NCBI GenBank assembly: GCA_036346205.1 | Contig: JARFJB010001355.1 | Coordinates: forward strand, 2,114,501 to 2,178,500 | Source: Vesta saturnalis | Lineage: Eukaryota > Arthropoda > Insecta > Coleoptera > Lampyridae | Reading direction: 5' to 3' | DNA: 64,000 nucleotides | In this document: positions 21,701 through 46,429 of the stretch, piece after piece | How the letters are laid out: the number at the start of each line of letters is the position of its first letter | Position numbering within the stretch: the first letter of the stretch is position 1 | Made by a program: the position numbers and the translations under genes | The notes under the pieces: generated by a model | What the model saw: only the letters and a program-made list of their open reading frames with translations | The model's database searches: none | What the model was told of the DNA's origin: nothing

Positions 21701-23290
21701 ATGTAACTCGAATATCCGATAAACAAATAAAAATTGCACCTCCTTATCTTACTCTCCCCTTTTCTTACTCTGAATAATTTACTATACACGCTTACTCGTA
21801 TTATAGTCTCTTAAAAATTCACACAACCCCTGCACCTAAATTAGTATAGGCACATTAGACCTAATTTTGCCAGAGACGGAAAAAATGTTAGAAAGCTGAT
21901 TCCTTCTGGAATATGTTCTTTAGGTCCCCCAGTACTCCTCCAGAAAAATCGCAAAAAATCTGACATGAGACACCTTAAATTTTGAAAAAATAACGCATCC
22001 TGATTTTTTTAGAAATGGCATAAGAAACATCTCGTTAGTACTAAAATCCGTGTTTCTTGCAGGAGAACCAGTTAGAACCATATACTTATAATAATAAGTC
22101 CGATTTCATTAAAAAAATAAAAAGATTGCATATATTGGTCTGAAATCGCACTAATAATATAAATCTTTACAAGTACACAAACTCCGTCAAGATGGTGAAG
22201 TCGAATTCTTCAGTTTAAGTATTACACAGCTTTGTACTCTTCTTATTCTCAGCTTTTAAAAATGGAGGGAGGCTACAGGCCAAATTTAATTGTAATCATA
22301 AATTAACAAGATATAAATGCCGATGTCTGTTAGAGCATTATATTTGTCCAAAAATTTATGTTACGGCGTTTAACGAACTCAATGATAAAAGGTTCTGGAA
22401 GCGTAATGAGTGAATTTGCACAAAAATATACAGCCAATCTAAATTTTGATACTGTAAATTAACAATCTAACGACACAATTGCAAAATAAAAAACAGGTTT
22501 AAGCGTTTTACGCAGACAGTTTTCATAGAATAAAATAAAATAAAAAAAAAGGATGCCACAAATTGCTCACTGCTGAGGAACAGGTCGGTTGTCGAGAGAT
22601 ACAATCACCAGATTTTAATGTTTTTCCTCAAGCATGTTTCACCTTGAAACCATTTTCGAGTTCGTTACGAACTTCACAGAATTACGTCAAATATTTTGTT
22701 CTCTTCAAACATAATTTTCCAACCGAAACAAGTTCTTACAAATGAAGTAACTATTAATTTGCGTAATCATTGCCGTCACTAAAGAAAACTGTAGGGTTGT
22801 TCAAGTTCCTTCCCATCGATAATTAACCATATACTATACTCTATATAATTATGGTTCTTTTCTTCAAAACAATAAACTGTCACCTTAATCTTAGTATATC
22901 CGTTCACGAACTCTTCCAACAATATTAACGCTCACTAGGGGAATTCAATAAATACTATAAAAATCGCGATTGCGAATGTCGTGAAACTGCCCTTCCTTAA
23001 ATATTCTAAATTCAGTTTGGCACACACAACAATGATATTGTTTATCTCACCACACAAAGATCCCGGGGTTCGGATCTTTCACAACTTTATTGCACGGTTG
23101 CTACAGAACAAACCCATTATCGTCCTAAAATCTCAACAATTCGCCATTCTAAAACCAATCGTTCGAGCCAATCACAGTCGACATAAATTCAAAAAAATAC
23201 CTACGCTTCGTGCAAATTAAGACTACAAAAACTATACAACGAATTCTGCCTCAGCATCTCTTAGCACGATAACGATACTTTACAGTATAA
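18740..23290. other. About 4.5 kb without recognised genes
   Basis: AT-rich sequence. All frames here are short and show no motif I recognise. It may be old intergenic or heavily decayed transposon DNA. Confidence 0.5.
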
Positions 23291-23514
23291 GTGGCGTACG
23301 GGGAGCTCTAGCTAATAATATTTAGGGAGACTAGCGCTTCCTAAAGATTATTTCATTTTTGGTTGGGTTATAGCACGAGGTCCAGAGGCCTTTTAAGTCT
23401 TTGTAATACCTGGTGGGTTAGCGTGTTGTTCTATGAGTTAGTTGGGATGTCCTACCAAGTTATTGGTGTACTTGGTCGATACTCTCTTGATCTCTTTGTT
23501 TATATAGGGGACTC

Positions 23515-24446
23515 CTAGGTCGTTATGAGGGGTGTCGTTCTTAATGTAGCATGGAGCATTGGATAGCTTGCGGAGTATCTTGGATTGAAATCTCTGAAGG
23601 ATTTTTGTGTGTGATGTATTGGCGCAACTCCGCGAGATGGATCCCGTAGGAGCATGTTGGCTTCAGAATGTTTGTTTCCGTTTGGCTTTGTTAGGTAAGC
23701 TCCAAGTAAGCTTTTGATCAAGGTGCACGCCAAGGTATTTTACATCATTTTTAATTTTAATATTGGTTTGCGCACATTCAGCACGTCTGGTGGTAAAACT
23801 ACTTGTACTGAGTTATCAGTGCGTACCGTTATTCTCCACTTATGGAACCAGTTTTGTAGCAAGTCAAGACGCTGTTGAAGATGTTCTATTGCTAGTTCAG
23901 TAGATTGGTTGACTGACATAATGGCTGTGTCATCGGTTAATGTCGCAAGTCGCAATGTGATCTGTGGTTGGCGCATCTGATGTGTTGAGTAAATATAGCC
24001 AAGGTTCCAGGACGCCGCACTGCGGAACTCCAGACTTGATTTGATAGTTGACCGATACTGCGTTATTCATTTTAACTGGAGAGGTTCTATCACAGAAGTA
24101 CTTGAGTATCAAATATAGCTGACTGGGAAGATGCAATTTCAGTTTGTATATCAAACCGTTATGCCACACTTTATCAAATGCTTGTTTGATGTCCAGGAAG
24201 ACCGCTGGGCATACATTCTTGTTGTCCATGATTTCATTATGTGACTAATGATTCGGTGACTTTGGTGTATGGTGCACGACCTTCGCAAAATCCAAATTGG
24301 TGCGATGGAATAAGTTGATCTAGGTCTACAGCCTCCTTAAGGCGCTTGAGTAGGAGTCGTTCAAGGATTTTGGAAATTAGGGGTAGGAGGTTTATTGGTT
24401 TGTAGGATTGTGATAGGGTAGGTGGTTTACAAGGCTTAGCAATCAT
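23515..24446 (-). pseudogene. Jockey reverse transcriptase remnant
   Basis: Frames in order are KPCKPPTLSQSYKPINLLPL, HQFGFCEG, AVFLDIKQAFDKVWHNGLIY, IKSGVPQCGVLEPWLY and RLATLTDDTAIMSVNQ. The last corresponds to the catalytic FADDT box, here LTDDT. The final part (23515-23733) resembles the C-terminal tail. Stops and frameshifts at about 24232, 23935 and 23736 make it inactive. Confidence 0.9.
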
Positions 24447-24921
24447 TATTATCTGGGTATGTTTCCATAATATAGGGAAGTAGCAGTCTTAGAATACTAT
24501 TGTATATTGTGGTAACTAACACAATGGCTTTTATATGAAGTTTTTCAGTACTTCTCCAACAATTAGGTCGTAACCAGGCGCTTGTCGCACGTTTGTTAGT
24601 TTTAATTGTTGGGATACTTCTGCTGGTGTGAATGGATTGACAGTTTGAGGCATTGTAAGGGTAGGAGTCTAACGTCTTCATCGATCATTATTATCTTGTG
24701 GTATGTTTCTATTGGAAGTAGCAGTCTTAGAATACTATTGTATATTGTGGTAACTAACACAATGGCTTTTATGGAAGTTTTTCAGTACTTCTCCAACAAT
24801 TAGGTCGTAACCAGGCGCTTGTCGCACGTTTGTTAGTTTTGATTGTTGGGATACTTCTGCTGGTGTGAATGGATTGACAGTTGGCACGCACTGTCAAGGT
24901 AGGATCTAATGTCTTCATCGT
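24446..24921 (-). repeat. 238-bp tandem duplication within the Jockey element
   Basis: CAGTCTTAGAATACTATTGT occurs at 24484 and again at 24722. Flanking sequence is nearly identical for most of the unit, with small indels. Confidence 0.9.
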
Positions 24922-25349
24922 CAGCATTATCTTGTGGATGTGGTGTTGTAAAGACTTCAGCTAGGTGCTTTTTCTGACCCAAGTATTATCGGAATTTTTA
25001 ATAGGCAGGATCACTACAGTCGGCCGCTTGAATTTTTTTGTTGCTTTCCATATAGTATTATCATCAGGAGATAGCTTAGTGATGTATTGTCTGAATGTTT
25101 CATTGCGAGTTTCCGCTAGTGAGTTTTGAAGTTGATGTGTTAGTCTATTGTCATAAGTTTTGTCTAGTCTATCTCTAGGTCTTTGCCGTTGCGTGCCCTC
25201 CGTTTCTAAGTAATAAGATTTCTTATACTCTGAGGAATGTTGATGTTTTTGGAATATCCATGTGGTTTTTGAAGTAATACCAATCAGTATGTTTGTTGCA
25301 TAATTTTAAAGGGGGGCGGGGTCTTCCGTGATGGCCGTCGTACTGATAC

Positions 25350-25830
25350 TTATAATGATTGGTGTATGATCAGAAGAAAAATCGAAGTTGGATTCAACTT
25401 GTGGTAGGTATTCGCTGTGCCAATGATAATTGAATGATCAAGTACGTTTAGCAATTTATGCGGGTGATTGGGCCAGTATGTTGGCTCACCAGTCGAAAGG
25501 TAGTTATAATTGTTTCGTTGGATTGCAGTCAACAGTTTACGACCTTTCGGGGTGGTAATCCTTGAGCTCCAGGCTGTATGTTTGGATTTCCAGTCTGCCG
25601 CCACAATAAATTTTGGTCTCAAGAGTTAGTTGAGACGAGATGATGAGGAGGACTGTAGACAGATGCAATGATTAGCAAGGTAAGTAGTCTAATTCGGTAT
25701 TTTAATTGTTCTTGCGGTTGCACGGGTTTCCGAATTAGTAAGATATCAATATGCTCTTGTTTTGGAAAGCTGATTATTTCAAGGATGTGTCTGGTAATTG
25801 CCATTAGTATTCCAGATGCCGATACGTATA
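25350..25830 (-). pseudogene. Jockey endonuclease remnant
   Basis: IVAADWKSKHTAWSSR and KGRKLLTAIQRNNYNYLSTG then EPTYWP correspond to the GDFNxKHxxWGS and PTYWP motifs of Jockey endonucleases. The Asn of GDFN is replaced here (ADWKSK). The upstream part at 25619-25804 reads LEIISFPKQEHIDILLI and IASVYSPP. Confidence 0.85.
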
Positions 25831-26066
25831 TAAGTCGCTATTTGATTAATTACTGTAGACAGCATGTTTAGTACCATGCTATTTTGCAACGAAGTTGTAG
25901 AGTAGTTCGTTAATATTGTTTTGTCCTGTGACTGCTTGTTGATATGTTAATGTGTTTTGAGGAGTATATGCATTAGTTTCATTATTTGAATTATTGCCCC
26001 TGGTAGTGAGGGGGGGGGGGGAGTTATCCATGGTGGGAGGCGTCTGGTTTTGACACGGGTTATTAG

Positions 26067-26950
26067 TTAGCGTTCTATATATTGCATTTCTCGATTTATG
26101 GAGGCCTTTATGTACAGTGTACCATTTATAGTTGGCCGAATGGTTTCCTTGGCATAAAGCATACTTTGCTGGTACGTGTGGGGATTTCTTGCATGCAGAA
26201 GTGTTATGTGTTGCACCGCAACAATCGTAATTTTTGTATTACTTAGGTACCTAATCTCAAATATCTTTTTAATATTTTCGATTTGCTCTAAATCCATCAT
26301 GAATAGCGGGAGTGGCAGTTTAGTTGTTCTATGGCGTATGTTTATTAGGTTTCGTACTTTGTCCCATTGCTGCAAATTCAGTTGTTATAAATTCGTCGTA
26401 GTGTGATTAAGATTCGTTTATGCAAATTTCTTCCTTAAGCTGGTAGGTATGAGTTTATATTTTGTTGATTCCGTAGTTTTATATACGTTAGGGTGTTAAC
26501 TTTCACCGCATGATTGGCCAGTGCTGTTGTATAATATTGTTCTTTCCCAACAATGTTGGTGATTTTATTAATCATCTGATTTTAATTGTTAACTTCATAA
26601 GTGTAGATCGGTGGAGGTTTGGGTCTTTGGGGGATGAGTTCAGGATTTTTGTCATCGCCTCTTATTTGAGAGAGTGCTTCATATCCGTTAGAAGTCAAGG
26701 TTTGGTTAGACTAAGTTTGATAATGTTGTATATATTTCTTCTTTTAAACAACTGTTTGCCAGCTGAGATTCAGGTTTGTTGCAGTATTTTCGTTGTCATC
26801 ATAGGAACTTCTATCGTCGTCGTGTTCCGTTCTGTTTTCGTTTGCATCAGCATTTTGGTCTTTGTCGATGTTGACAGGTTTATATGTTTGTTGATTTGTA
26901 GTTATTTGCATTGTATTTGCATAATGATTTACTATGAGGGAGGGAGGCAT
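26067..26950 (-). pseudogene. Jockey gag (ORF1) remnant
   Basis: PLPLFMMDLEQIENIKKIFE followed by IRYLSNTKITI matches the (P/V)MFFVDL-NNKxIYxIxxL region. A knuckle-like ALCQGNHSANYK appears in another frame. An acidic, Asn-rich N-terminal segment lies at 26744-26950. Several frames are broken. Confidence 0.7.
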
Positions 26951-27166
26951 TAAGACTTGATTTTGTGATGCGTTTATGGATTGTGGGAGTAGTTTGAACG
27001 TTGTATAAACCTTGTTCTCGAGTAGTTTGTGTATTAAATGATGGAGAGTCGGGTCAGCGGTCCGGGTCCATATCCGTTTCCATTTAGGTACATAAGTACC
27101 TGACCAAATATAAAATAGAGAATAACAATCATTTACCCTTAAGTAGTAGCTATGCCACTTCTAGTA

Positions 27167-27168
<2 letters not shown>

Positions 27169-27201
<33 letters not shown>
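27169..27201. repeat. (TA)n microsatellite
   Basis: Sixteen or so uninterrupted TA units lie between the Jockey 5' end and the TGACCTTGA cluster. Confidence 0.95.
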
Positions 27202-27204
<3 letters not shown>

Positions 27205-27227
27205 CTGTTTATCGACTTTTCTATGTC

Positions 27228-28131
27228 TCAAGGTCACCGTTGCCAGAGCATTGATCTTTCAAGGTCACGCTGGTCCAAGGTTCCGATTTCCTTGAAAACG
27301 TTATTGAACTTTGATCTACTAGCATAGACAACAATCTGTAATACGTACCCCTGCAGGTGACCTTGAGAATTGTAATAAATGAATTAACACCTCGACTCGG
27401 TCAAGAATTGCGGAGTAGCTCAGCTTTGGCCTACGTAAAGCCCAGGCACATGAGTCATGCAATTTGACCATGAGGGACCTATTTCAAACCAATGAACTAA
27501 TTTCGTGACCCTGTGCATTTTTACTGCCACGTACCCTTGAACTTTCCCGCCAAATGCACACATGACTAAGCCAAGAATTGCTTGAAAAAGGGCGTACTTT
27601 GACCTTGAAGGCAATGTGAGCGACCTTGACCTTGAAAACCATGCAGCGAATGTGTATTAGAGCTTAACCTTGAAGAATATACTTTGATGCTGGCAACGTG
27701 TAGGGTGGAACCCTTTGAGAACTTCAATGACCTCGAAGAATATACTCGGCAACGTGTACGGTGGGTCATTTCACCTTGACATATGTAATGTGTACGTGAC
27801 TTTGAATAGCATCCTCCTATTATCTGAACACAAACAACGCTCGTGACCTTGAAGAGCATCATACCTTAAAAGCTCAATGAACTGGAAATGCCTTGAGATA
27901 GAGGCCAACGACCTTGGAACCGCGTTACCTTGAAGAGGTCAATGAACTGGCAACGGTGACCTTGAGACATGGCAACGTTGCACCTACATTATAACGCTCA
28001 TGACCTTGACCTACTTGCACGAACGGAGGTCAGAAGGCCAATTTATGCATTTGAAGTGGGGTGACATTGAGCTACTTCTACGCTCGGAGCTCAGAAGGCT
28101 AATACATACATTTATATACACATGACCTTGA
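27228..28131. repeat. Cluster of TGACCTTGA (TCAAGGTCA) nonamers in degenerate repeats
   Basis: Nine exact copies occur in 904 bp. TCAAGGTCA is at 27228 and 27259. TGACCTTGA is at 27358, 27600, 27627, 27844, 27957, 28011 and 28123. Many one-mismatch copies lie between them. Neighbouring phrases also recur (GAAGAATATACT with CAACGTGTA; CAATGAACTGG; GTCAGAAGGC/CTCAGAAGGC), so the stretch is a diverged tandem array. The nonamer equals the extended half-site bound by monomeric nuclear receptors of the FTZ-F1/SF-1 and ERR type. Regulatory use is inference. Confidence 0.75.
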
Positions 28132-28149
28132 AGTGGGGTAATTTAACCT

Positions 28150-29614
28150 CACTTCTTGAGACGTTGCAACACTGTAAAGTGAGATAGAAGTGACATAGCC
28201 ATACTATTTCCTTACATTCAAGGCAATGTACTGTTTGATCCGTGTGCTGGCGACATACAGGATTCTTACAAATGGTATACATCTTGCGAGATTTTCTTTT
28301 CAGTTTATTGTCACCGCGATAACACATTTTACATATACCTTCTATTGAAATACGTCCAGAAGAATCTCGATCAACCACATGGTTGGAACTATGGGGAACT
28401 TTCAGGGAAACACCATGGACGATTTCAATGGCATTTTCGTGAACCTATTTCGCAATACAATGGTATTTCCATTTCTTTGGGTCACTTCTGGGACGTATGA
28501 ACATAACATGGCATCTCTATGAAACTATGAAAAGCGAAACGCGTCGAGAGAGCGGGCCGTTCCTTATTAGGTAGAAGAGCTTTCAGAATGTAAGGTTTGT
28601 TCCTCCTTAGTGTGGCAACCAGAGTGAGACCATCTGATTTTAGCATGCGAGCAAGAAGAAGTGATGTAGAAAAATTGTCTGTAATGATATTACGACTGAA
28701 CCTTTCACAGTTTTTTCTCACCAATATTCACTTGCCGCTTATTGCATGTCAATCTTCCGGTGTAAATTGAACCTTAGCACGGATAAAAAGTTATTGTATC
28801 ACACACCCAAAACATTTTTATGCAGTATTTGGAGGGTTTTGAAGGAATGTACTGCGTGAATTTAGTTTGTCCACAATAGGGGAACAGTTGCTCATCAAAA
28901 TTAGGTGTCATTCGCCCTATAAAGCTTCAAGAGACCTTGGTTTAGAATCAACCAAATTTCGCTTATTGTGGCAGATTTATCAATTTCCACTCTAGCTGGC
29001 CGTATTGGGGTTATCGAATCTAATAAGTGGGGAATCGGTCCCTGCTCATTGCTGCTTTGTATAATGGTAAGATGTCTGACGTCCACAGTTCAGTATTAGT
29101 TCCTCATATGTAATACGCTTCCACAGTTTTGATGCTGAAGGTCAGTTCTTATTGAAAAAATAATATCACTTGGTTGGCCTTGCGGTTCGATTCCCTTATG
29201 ATAATTGATTTCGAGTGTCACCAAAGCATTGAATGTGTCGGTACGAGTATACAAAGCTGTTACACGATTCGGATCCCCTGCAATTTACAGACAGGAAATT
29301 AGAATGAAGGAGAAAAATCAGTTGTTATTTTCTGCGATGGGGTTTGACATGTTGGTAATGGTGTCTTGTTCCAGATAGTTGAATCCGGACTACGATAGAT
29401 ATAGGCTGGTGGTGGCATTGTTATATATTCTGCTTCTATGATCAGCTCCTCCTCTTCGTCGCTGTCAACCTCCACTTCTTTTCGATAGGAATCCTCTCGC
29501 CTACGCGAACATCTTCAATATCTGATTATTCATCGTTTACTGACGGCGCATAACCATAGTCATCATCATCTTCAAAGTCTCACTAAACTCCTCATCAGAC
29601 GCTTCACAAAACAT
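28150..29614 (-). pseudogene. piggyBac transposase remnant 2
   Basis: From Met at 29614 (MFCEASDEEFSETL, the acidic start typical of the family) the minus strand leads through VTALYTRTDTFNALV and DSITPIRPARVEIDKSAT. Next come IITDNFSTSLLLARMLKSDG and LVATLRRNKPYILK, equal to the DNxFTSxxLA and GTLRxNR motifs. A Cys/His-rich C-terminus follows (CKMCYRGDNKLKRKSRKMYT, CKNPVCRQH). Stops and frameshifts interrupt it. TTAA-flanked ends were not identified. It differs clearly from remnants 1 and 3. Confidence 0.85.
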
Positions 29615-29639
29615 GGCGATGACTTTATCTGTTATTTTA

Positions 29640-30585
29640 GATCAAAAACAGTACATTACCATAGGAAAATGTATAATTACAGAAACAATCACGATGTCTG
29701 GCTAATGTAAATGCATAATCAGTAGATAGTACCTAGTCACGGTTTATGTCAAGGAAGTCGTAAAAACAACCGACATTGGCACCATTATCATTATTGTTGA
29801 CGCCTTTAGCACCGCCCCGAGATAAGATGCAACAACATGTTCGTTACTGACAGGTCGGTAAATGTTTGTTACAGGACAATCGGAAATTTATCGATCAAAG
29901 CTTCATCAATCGATTTCCATCTATAATCAAGTACGGTAAACCGATATAACCTCAAATTTATACGTCGTACTAGCGTACATACGTAGGAAAATAGAATTGC
30001 CTAAAAGATATCCACTTCAAAGCTAGAACTATGAAATTTGAACATACAAAGAATGCAACATTCTTATCCATTTGAAGGCATCCTTTGGAATTATACGAGA
30101 GACTATCAACAACAGACCGCTGAGTGCTGTAGTTCTTCCACTGGATTCCCCGCCATCAGACGCACTTGCTACGTCAGTTTCGACGCGAGGCATTTCATTT
30201 TCTTTTACTACAACTACACTCGAGTAAATCACAATACACATTAAACGCAAAATGGCTGTGGTTGTTCGCTAGGCTCGCGCAGTTGTACACATATACGATA
30301 CACGTCACGGCTCACCTCTGAAAATACACAGTGGTATCTGGGTACCACCTCCCGCTATCTACGTTACATTATCTTTTCCGCCACGTAGTATTAGTAATTT
30401 CAATTATTAATATCCATAGATTTTTAAACCTAAACCTATGGATTGCCTTGCGGGTCGAGGTTCGCGGTCTCTCTTAATCGAAAACAGAACCAAAACGGGT
30501 TACTTCATTCTTACATCTATTAAGAAAAGTGCTATTCCGAGTATCTAGTGAAACCTATACCACACGGTGAGAGACAAATTTGGAT
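29640..30585. other. No recognised gene
   Basis: Mixed-composition sequence upstream (minus sense) of piggyBac 2. Short overlapping frames at 30029-30250 on both strands lack motifs. Confidence 0.45.
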
Positions 30586-30589
30586 CAAA

Positions 30590-31160
30590 ATGTGCAGATA
30601 CCTTTTTTAAAGGTAATTTAATTTTAGACAAGTTTTTTTAAGGTTAAAAGTATGTTTAAAGTATAAACCTTTTTTACAAGTAATTCAAATCTAGACAAGT
30701 TGTTTTACAAAAATGCTTTTCCTAGGATAATAAGTCATCACTTAAAAGTATTTCAAAAAGGTTCTCTAAAGTACCTTTTATGAATATACCGAAAACTGTT
30801 ACCTGTTAAACAAAGAGTGTATCTTTTTTTAAAGATAATTTTAGGCAAGTTTTACTAATGAACGTAGCGTAATATGATATATTGAAGAGCTTATGTACAC
30901 GGACCTTAAGGTAAGTGAATACCTGCAAAACTAAGTTTAGGGTTTATTGACAGCTTTTAGTAAGAAGTACGTAACAGTCTAAAAATTCTTACTTAGATAG
31001 GGCCCTTTTGTGAATATATCGTAAACATTAACATTGTAGCACCAGGTATAGAGGCCTTTTCAAAAATGATTCAATGGTAGGCAAGTTTCAGTAATAAAAA
31101 CGGAGGGTAATACTTAATACCTTAGAATGTTACTTCATACCAATGAAGGTAAGTGAACAT
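30590..31160. repeat. Highly degenerate tandem repeats
   Basis: Phrases of the form ACCTTTTTTAAAGGTAAT...TAGACAAGTTTT recur near 30600, 30668, 30825 and 31050. The last two share further sequence (AAGGTAAGTGAA), suggesting an approximately 230-bp unit. Confidence 0.4.
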
Positions 31161-31169
31161 TTAGAACAT

Positions 31170-32600
31170 TACTAACGTATTGTACGTATTACCATGTACA
31201 CTCTTTGCTAAGTCAACAACACAGATATAGGCAACATATGTGCGCCGACATCAGATTGCTTTAGAAAATTAATTAAAAGTAGTCAACATTAATGATTAGT
31301 CCCGATTAGTCAAAAACCAATACGCGAATTCCCATTTTATCAACTGACCTTTCACCTATACAGCTAAGGGACAATGATGAAATACTCTGAAGGGTTGTGT
31401 TGACTAATAAAAAATACACTTAGTGATTGTTTACTCGTAATATAGGCAACTAAATACGCAGCTGCATGTACGGTTGCCTACAAATACTCACTTTAAATGC
31501 ATGGTTACGCATACACTGCAAACATTTCTGGATGTGTAATTATACTTGCATATTCGTCAATAATAAAACAAATAAATTTATCTATAATTTATGTGATCTT
31601 ATGACTACGAAAGAAACATTATTTTTTTATACAATAAATATCTACATTATGTAATTATTATCTAAAAATATTTTACTATCTACGGAATTAAGTTGGCTTC
31701 TTAGTAAGTAAAAATTGTGTAATTACCGATATTTTGAAAATAGATAAAATTAAAAAATGTTAACTGTTGTGTTGGAGGGGAGAAATTGAGGTTTATTTGT
31801 CGAATGGGGAATTAAGTTTGTGCTAAGTACATTTTTTGAAATTTGGAAAATTGTTAAGTAGAGATTAAATAGCACTTGAAAACTTGACAAACTTTTTTTA
31901 TCAAAAGACAAAGTATTATAGTATTTTTTAAAAAATGGCCATAGAAAAGAATGTCTGCAGGAATATTTCTGGATAAATCTAATCTTTATTGAAGTAATTA
32001 TCAGAAAAATGGCTTAGACTTTTTACTTTAATCATTATCGCCGTTAATGGTGTACCACAGGTTGTGTACCGGGGCCAATTTGTTTATCAGCAACAGCATA
32101 TTGTTGACACACGTTTCATTTGTAAATTAGGAAAAAGTAAAAAAAAAACTGGACTATGTATACAACCTTGAGGTACATGTTCTGTGTATATTAAACAAAC
32201 ATACTTAATTATGTTGACGTTCTTTTATGAACTGTGAAATTGACAGTAGTATTTTTTACATTTAATCCAATAGGTTAAAACGATTTTTACATTGCTTAAA
32301 ATTTTTCCAGCATACATTTTTTTCGTAATGGCTTAAGAGAACATTTGGCACTCTAACTGCAATAATTTCTCTTCCTCATTTTAATCTTAAAGTTTAAAAT
32401 TTAAGCAATTTTCATAAGAATTGTTAGGATGTTATTATTGTTGGTTCGGAGTATTAAGGTCCATCAAAATTTTAATACGTTGACGCAATATACGACAAAA
32501 TAAAAAATACACATAATTTTCCTCATAAAAAAAATTCTTAAAAAACATTTCGATAATGTCTTTTTTTATCTCACTTTTAACGTTCATTATTATTTTTTTA
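31170..32600. other. No recognised gene
   Basis: AT-rich sequence downstream (3') of the minus-strand host gene. It would include that gene's 3' untranslated region. No clear repeat was recognised. Confidence 0.45.
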
Positions 32601-32626
32601 AATAGGCACCATCAAAAACCACTTTG

Positions 32627-44368
<11,742 letters not shown>

Positions 44369-44399
44369 CTAAACAGAAAACAACTATAACAGTAACATA

Positions 44400-45815
44400 A
44401 CCTCAAATATGTTGTTAAATATTATTACTAATAATATTTAACATTTTAATATAAGAATATTTGTAGTATGTCAGACTGTAGTTAGATATTGTTTTTTTTT
44501 CTTATGCAAATCGTAGTATGTGTACATAAAGGGTAGCTGTAACAAAAAAAGGTGTAGATTAGATCAATTAATTATTATTATGGAATTTCATTGTTTAATG
44601 GGTGTTTAATTAATAAACCCTGAACATAAATACAATAATGGGTAATCATTACGTCACTTTTCTGACACTTGCTGCTTTCTTAATGTTTAAACATATTAAC
44701 GAACGAGGGAAACGTCGATACGATTTTATATGACGACCACCATTTGCTGATGTCGCATGGCCAGATGTGTGAAATTGTCAGATTTAATTACGATCCGCAT
44801 TTTGAACAAATCCTTAAATCAGTGTTTTCGACCGGCCAACGTAGTGGTGAAATATAGACCCGGTGAAATGATTTTATTTGACAACATGATCACCCGAGTT
44901 TTGAACACGTCTACACTCCATTTTGAAGTATAGACGTGTTGAGTGAAAATACTTCTATAAGTTTGGAAAACTCTTTTGTGCTACTATTTGACCATTAAGA
45001 TTTTCCATTTCTTGGTTTGCTTTTTTTATTCACATGTCTGAATTTTTCCCTAAAAAACCTCTTTTAACATCTATCTTTCTCATCATTCTATTATGTTTCA
45101 TAGCGGTAAATTATATCCTCATGAGCAATTAAATCGTAAAATAAAAATCAATGTCACCAAAGCCAAAGGAAAAGTTAAGCAGAAACTTCTGGTGAGCCAT
45201 AATATAAATTACAAGGACAAAGGAAAAGTAAAAAGTGAGTAACCCTGAGTACCCCAACAGAAAACTGAAAGATATGAATCAAGACCTAAAGGTGTAAGAG
45301 CACCAGAAAATAGAACTTTAATACAAGTCAAAGGAGTAGGAAGGGCCACAGAAATACCGAAAAATGCAGTTTAGTATGGCAGCAAATAGTAATCTCCGAT
45401 AATTTTATTGCCAATCTGCTAAACATATTTTTTAAAGTTAAAAGATCGTTTAGTGAGAGTATGTTATTTACATAGAAAGTATTGGAAAATTATGCCAAAA
45501 TGACAATTCCGCCAATGGCGTAGAACTTGGCCCAGTCGTACACTACGCCTCTGGTAGTAACCAGAAACGTTTATTTAACATAATTTAGTAGGGTGTACCG
45601 TACCTGCACTTCCTGCCAAGTATGACAAGAATACGTCAAACAGTTTTAAAATACTGGGTACAAATAGTTTTTAAATTTTTAAACAAAACACCCTGTAACT
45701 TAGTGATGAGCCACATTTTATCTAAGCGATTAATAATATTTTGAGCTCAGGATTCTACATTTAAAATATTTCTAATTATTAATGAAACATCCTGTATAAA
45801 AAATTTTGTATCTCA
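44400..45815. other. No recognised gene
   Basis: AT-rich sequence upstream of the first host-gene exon seen here. The arms AACACGTCTA (44904) and TAGACGTGTT (44931) form a perfect 10-bp hairpin. No coding motif. Confidence 0.5.
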
Positions 45816-45822
45816 AGTCGTG

Positions 45823-46171
45823 ACCGCGAAAGGTGTCTTATGATTCATAACATGATACATAAAACAAAAAAATTATAATATATACTTATTTCTGTTCCCC
45901 ATAAATAATATACGTATGGAAAAGACAAGGCATTTATCCCGTTTTGTATTCCCTCAGTTATTAAAACAGTTTAAAACTACTGGGATTCTTTAAAGGCGAT
46001 CATAAGTTCCAGTGTGATGTCTTTAAAAGGTAAATCTTTAAAAGGTCAAAGCCAAGTCATGTTAATGAACGTATTTTGAAACGGAGCGTGATCGAAATGG
46101 ACCGAATTTGCCTCTAACGTCGATTATATAGGTCAATATTATAATTAAAAATCTGTCATACCTAAACCATT
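45823..46171 (-). repeat. Dispersed repeat B, copy 2
   Basis: Reverse complement of 16699-17172, lacking its central 150 bp. It ends CCTAAACCATT at 46161-46171. Confidence 0.75.
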
Positions 46172-46429
46172 GTTTACAGAGAACTGTCGAAGCATGTGGA
46201 GTTATAGAAAAAACTGTGATACTTACCAAAGCACAAATTGTTACAAGTTAAGAAGCTGGTCAAAGTGTACTTAGTACACAGTTAAGAGAAAAAATTGAAA
46301 TGTAAGAGACACGTAAAATACTTATTACATAAACTAACAAATATTTTTTTGCACGATTGAGCTTTTTCGTTTAGTACCATATCTGTTTCCGAGACAGTAG
46401 GATATTTTTACTGGTTGCGAGGCCCAACT

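Larger units (their letters stand above)
23300..27060 (-). mobile_element. Jockey-type non-LTR retrotransposon, decayed
   Basis: Going right to left on the minus strand are an acidic gag start (26744-26950), a gag core with a knuckle-like segment (26067-26375), an APE endonuclease (25350-25830) and an RT (23515-24446) split into several frames. The order gag-EN-RT and the EN/RT motifs fit the Jockey clade. There is a 238-bp tandem duplication between EN and RT. No poly(A) tail was found. Confidence 0.85.

Noticed and set aside
26510..26953. Plus-strand 147-codon hydrophobic frame
   Set aside because: Antisense shadow of the Jockey gag region.
32040..32090. GVPQ-like reading (NGVPQVVYRGQ) resembling an RT motif
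   Set aside because: Only a few residues match and the flanks show no further RT motifs; chance or an extremely short relic.
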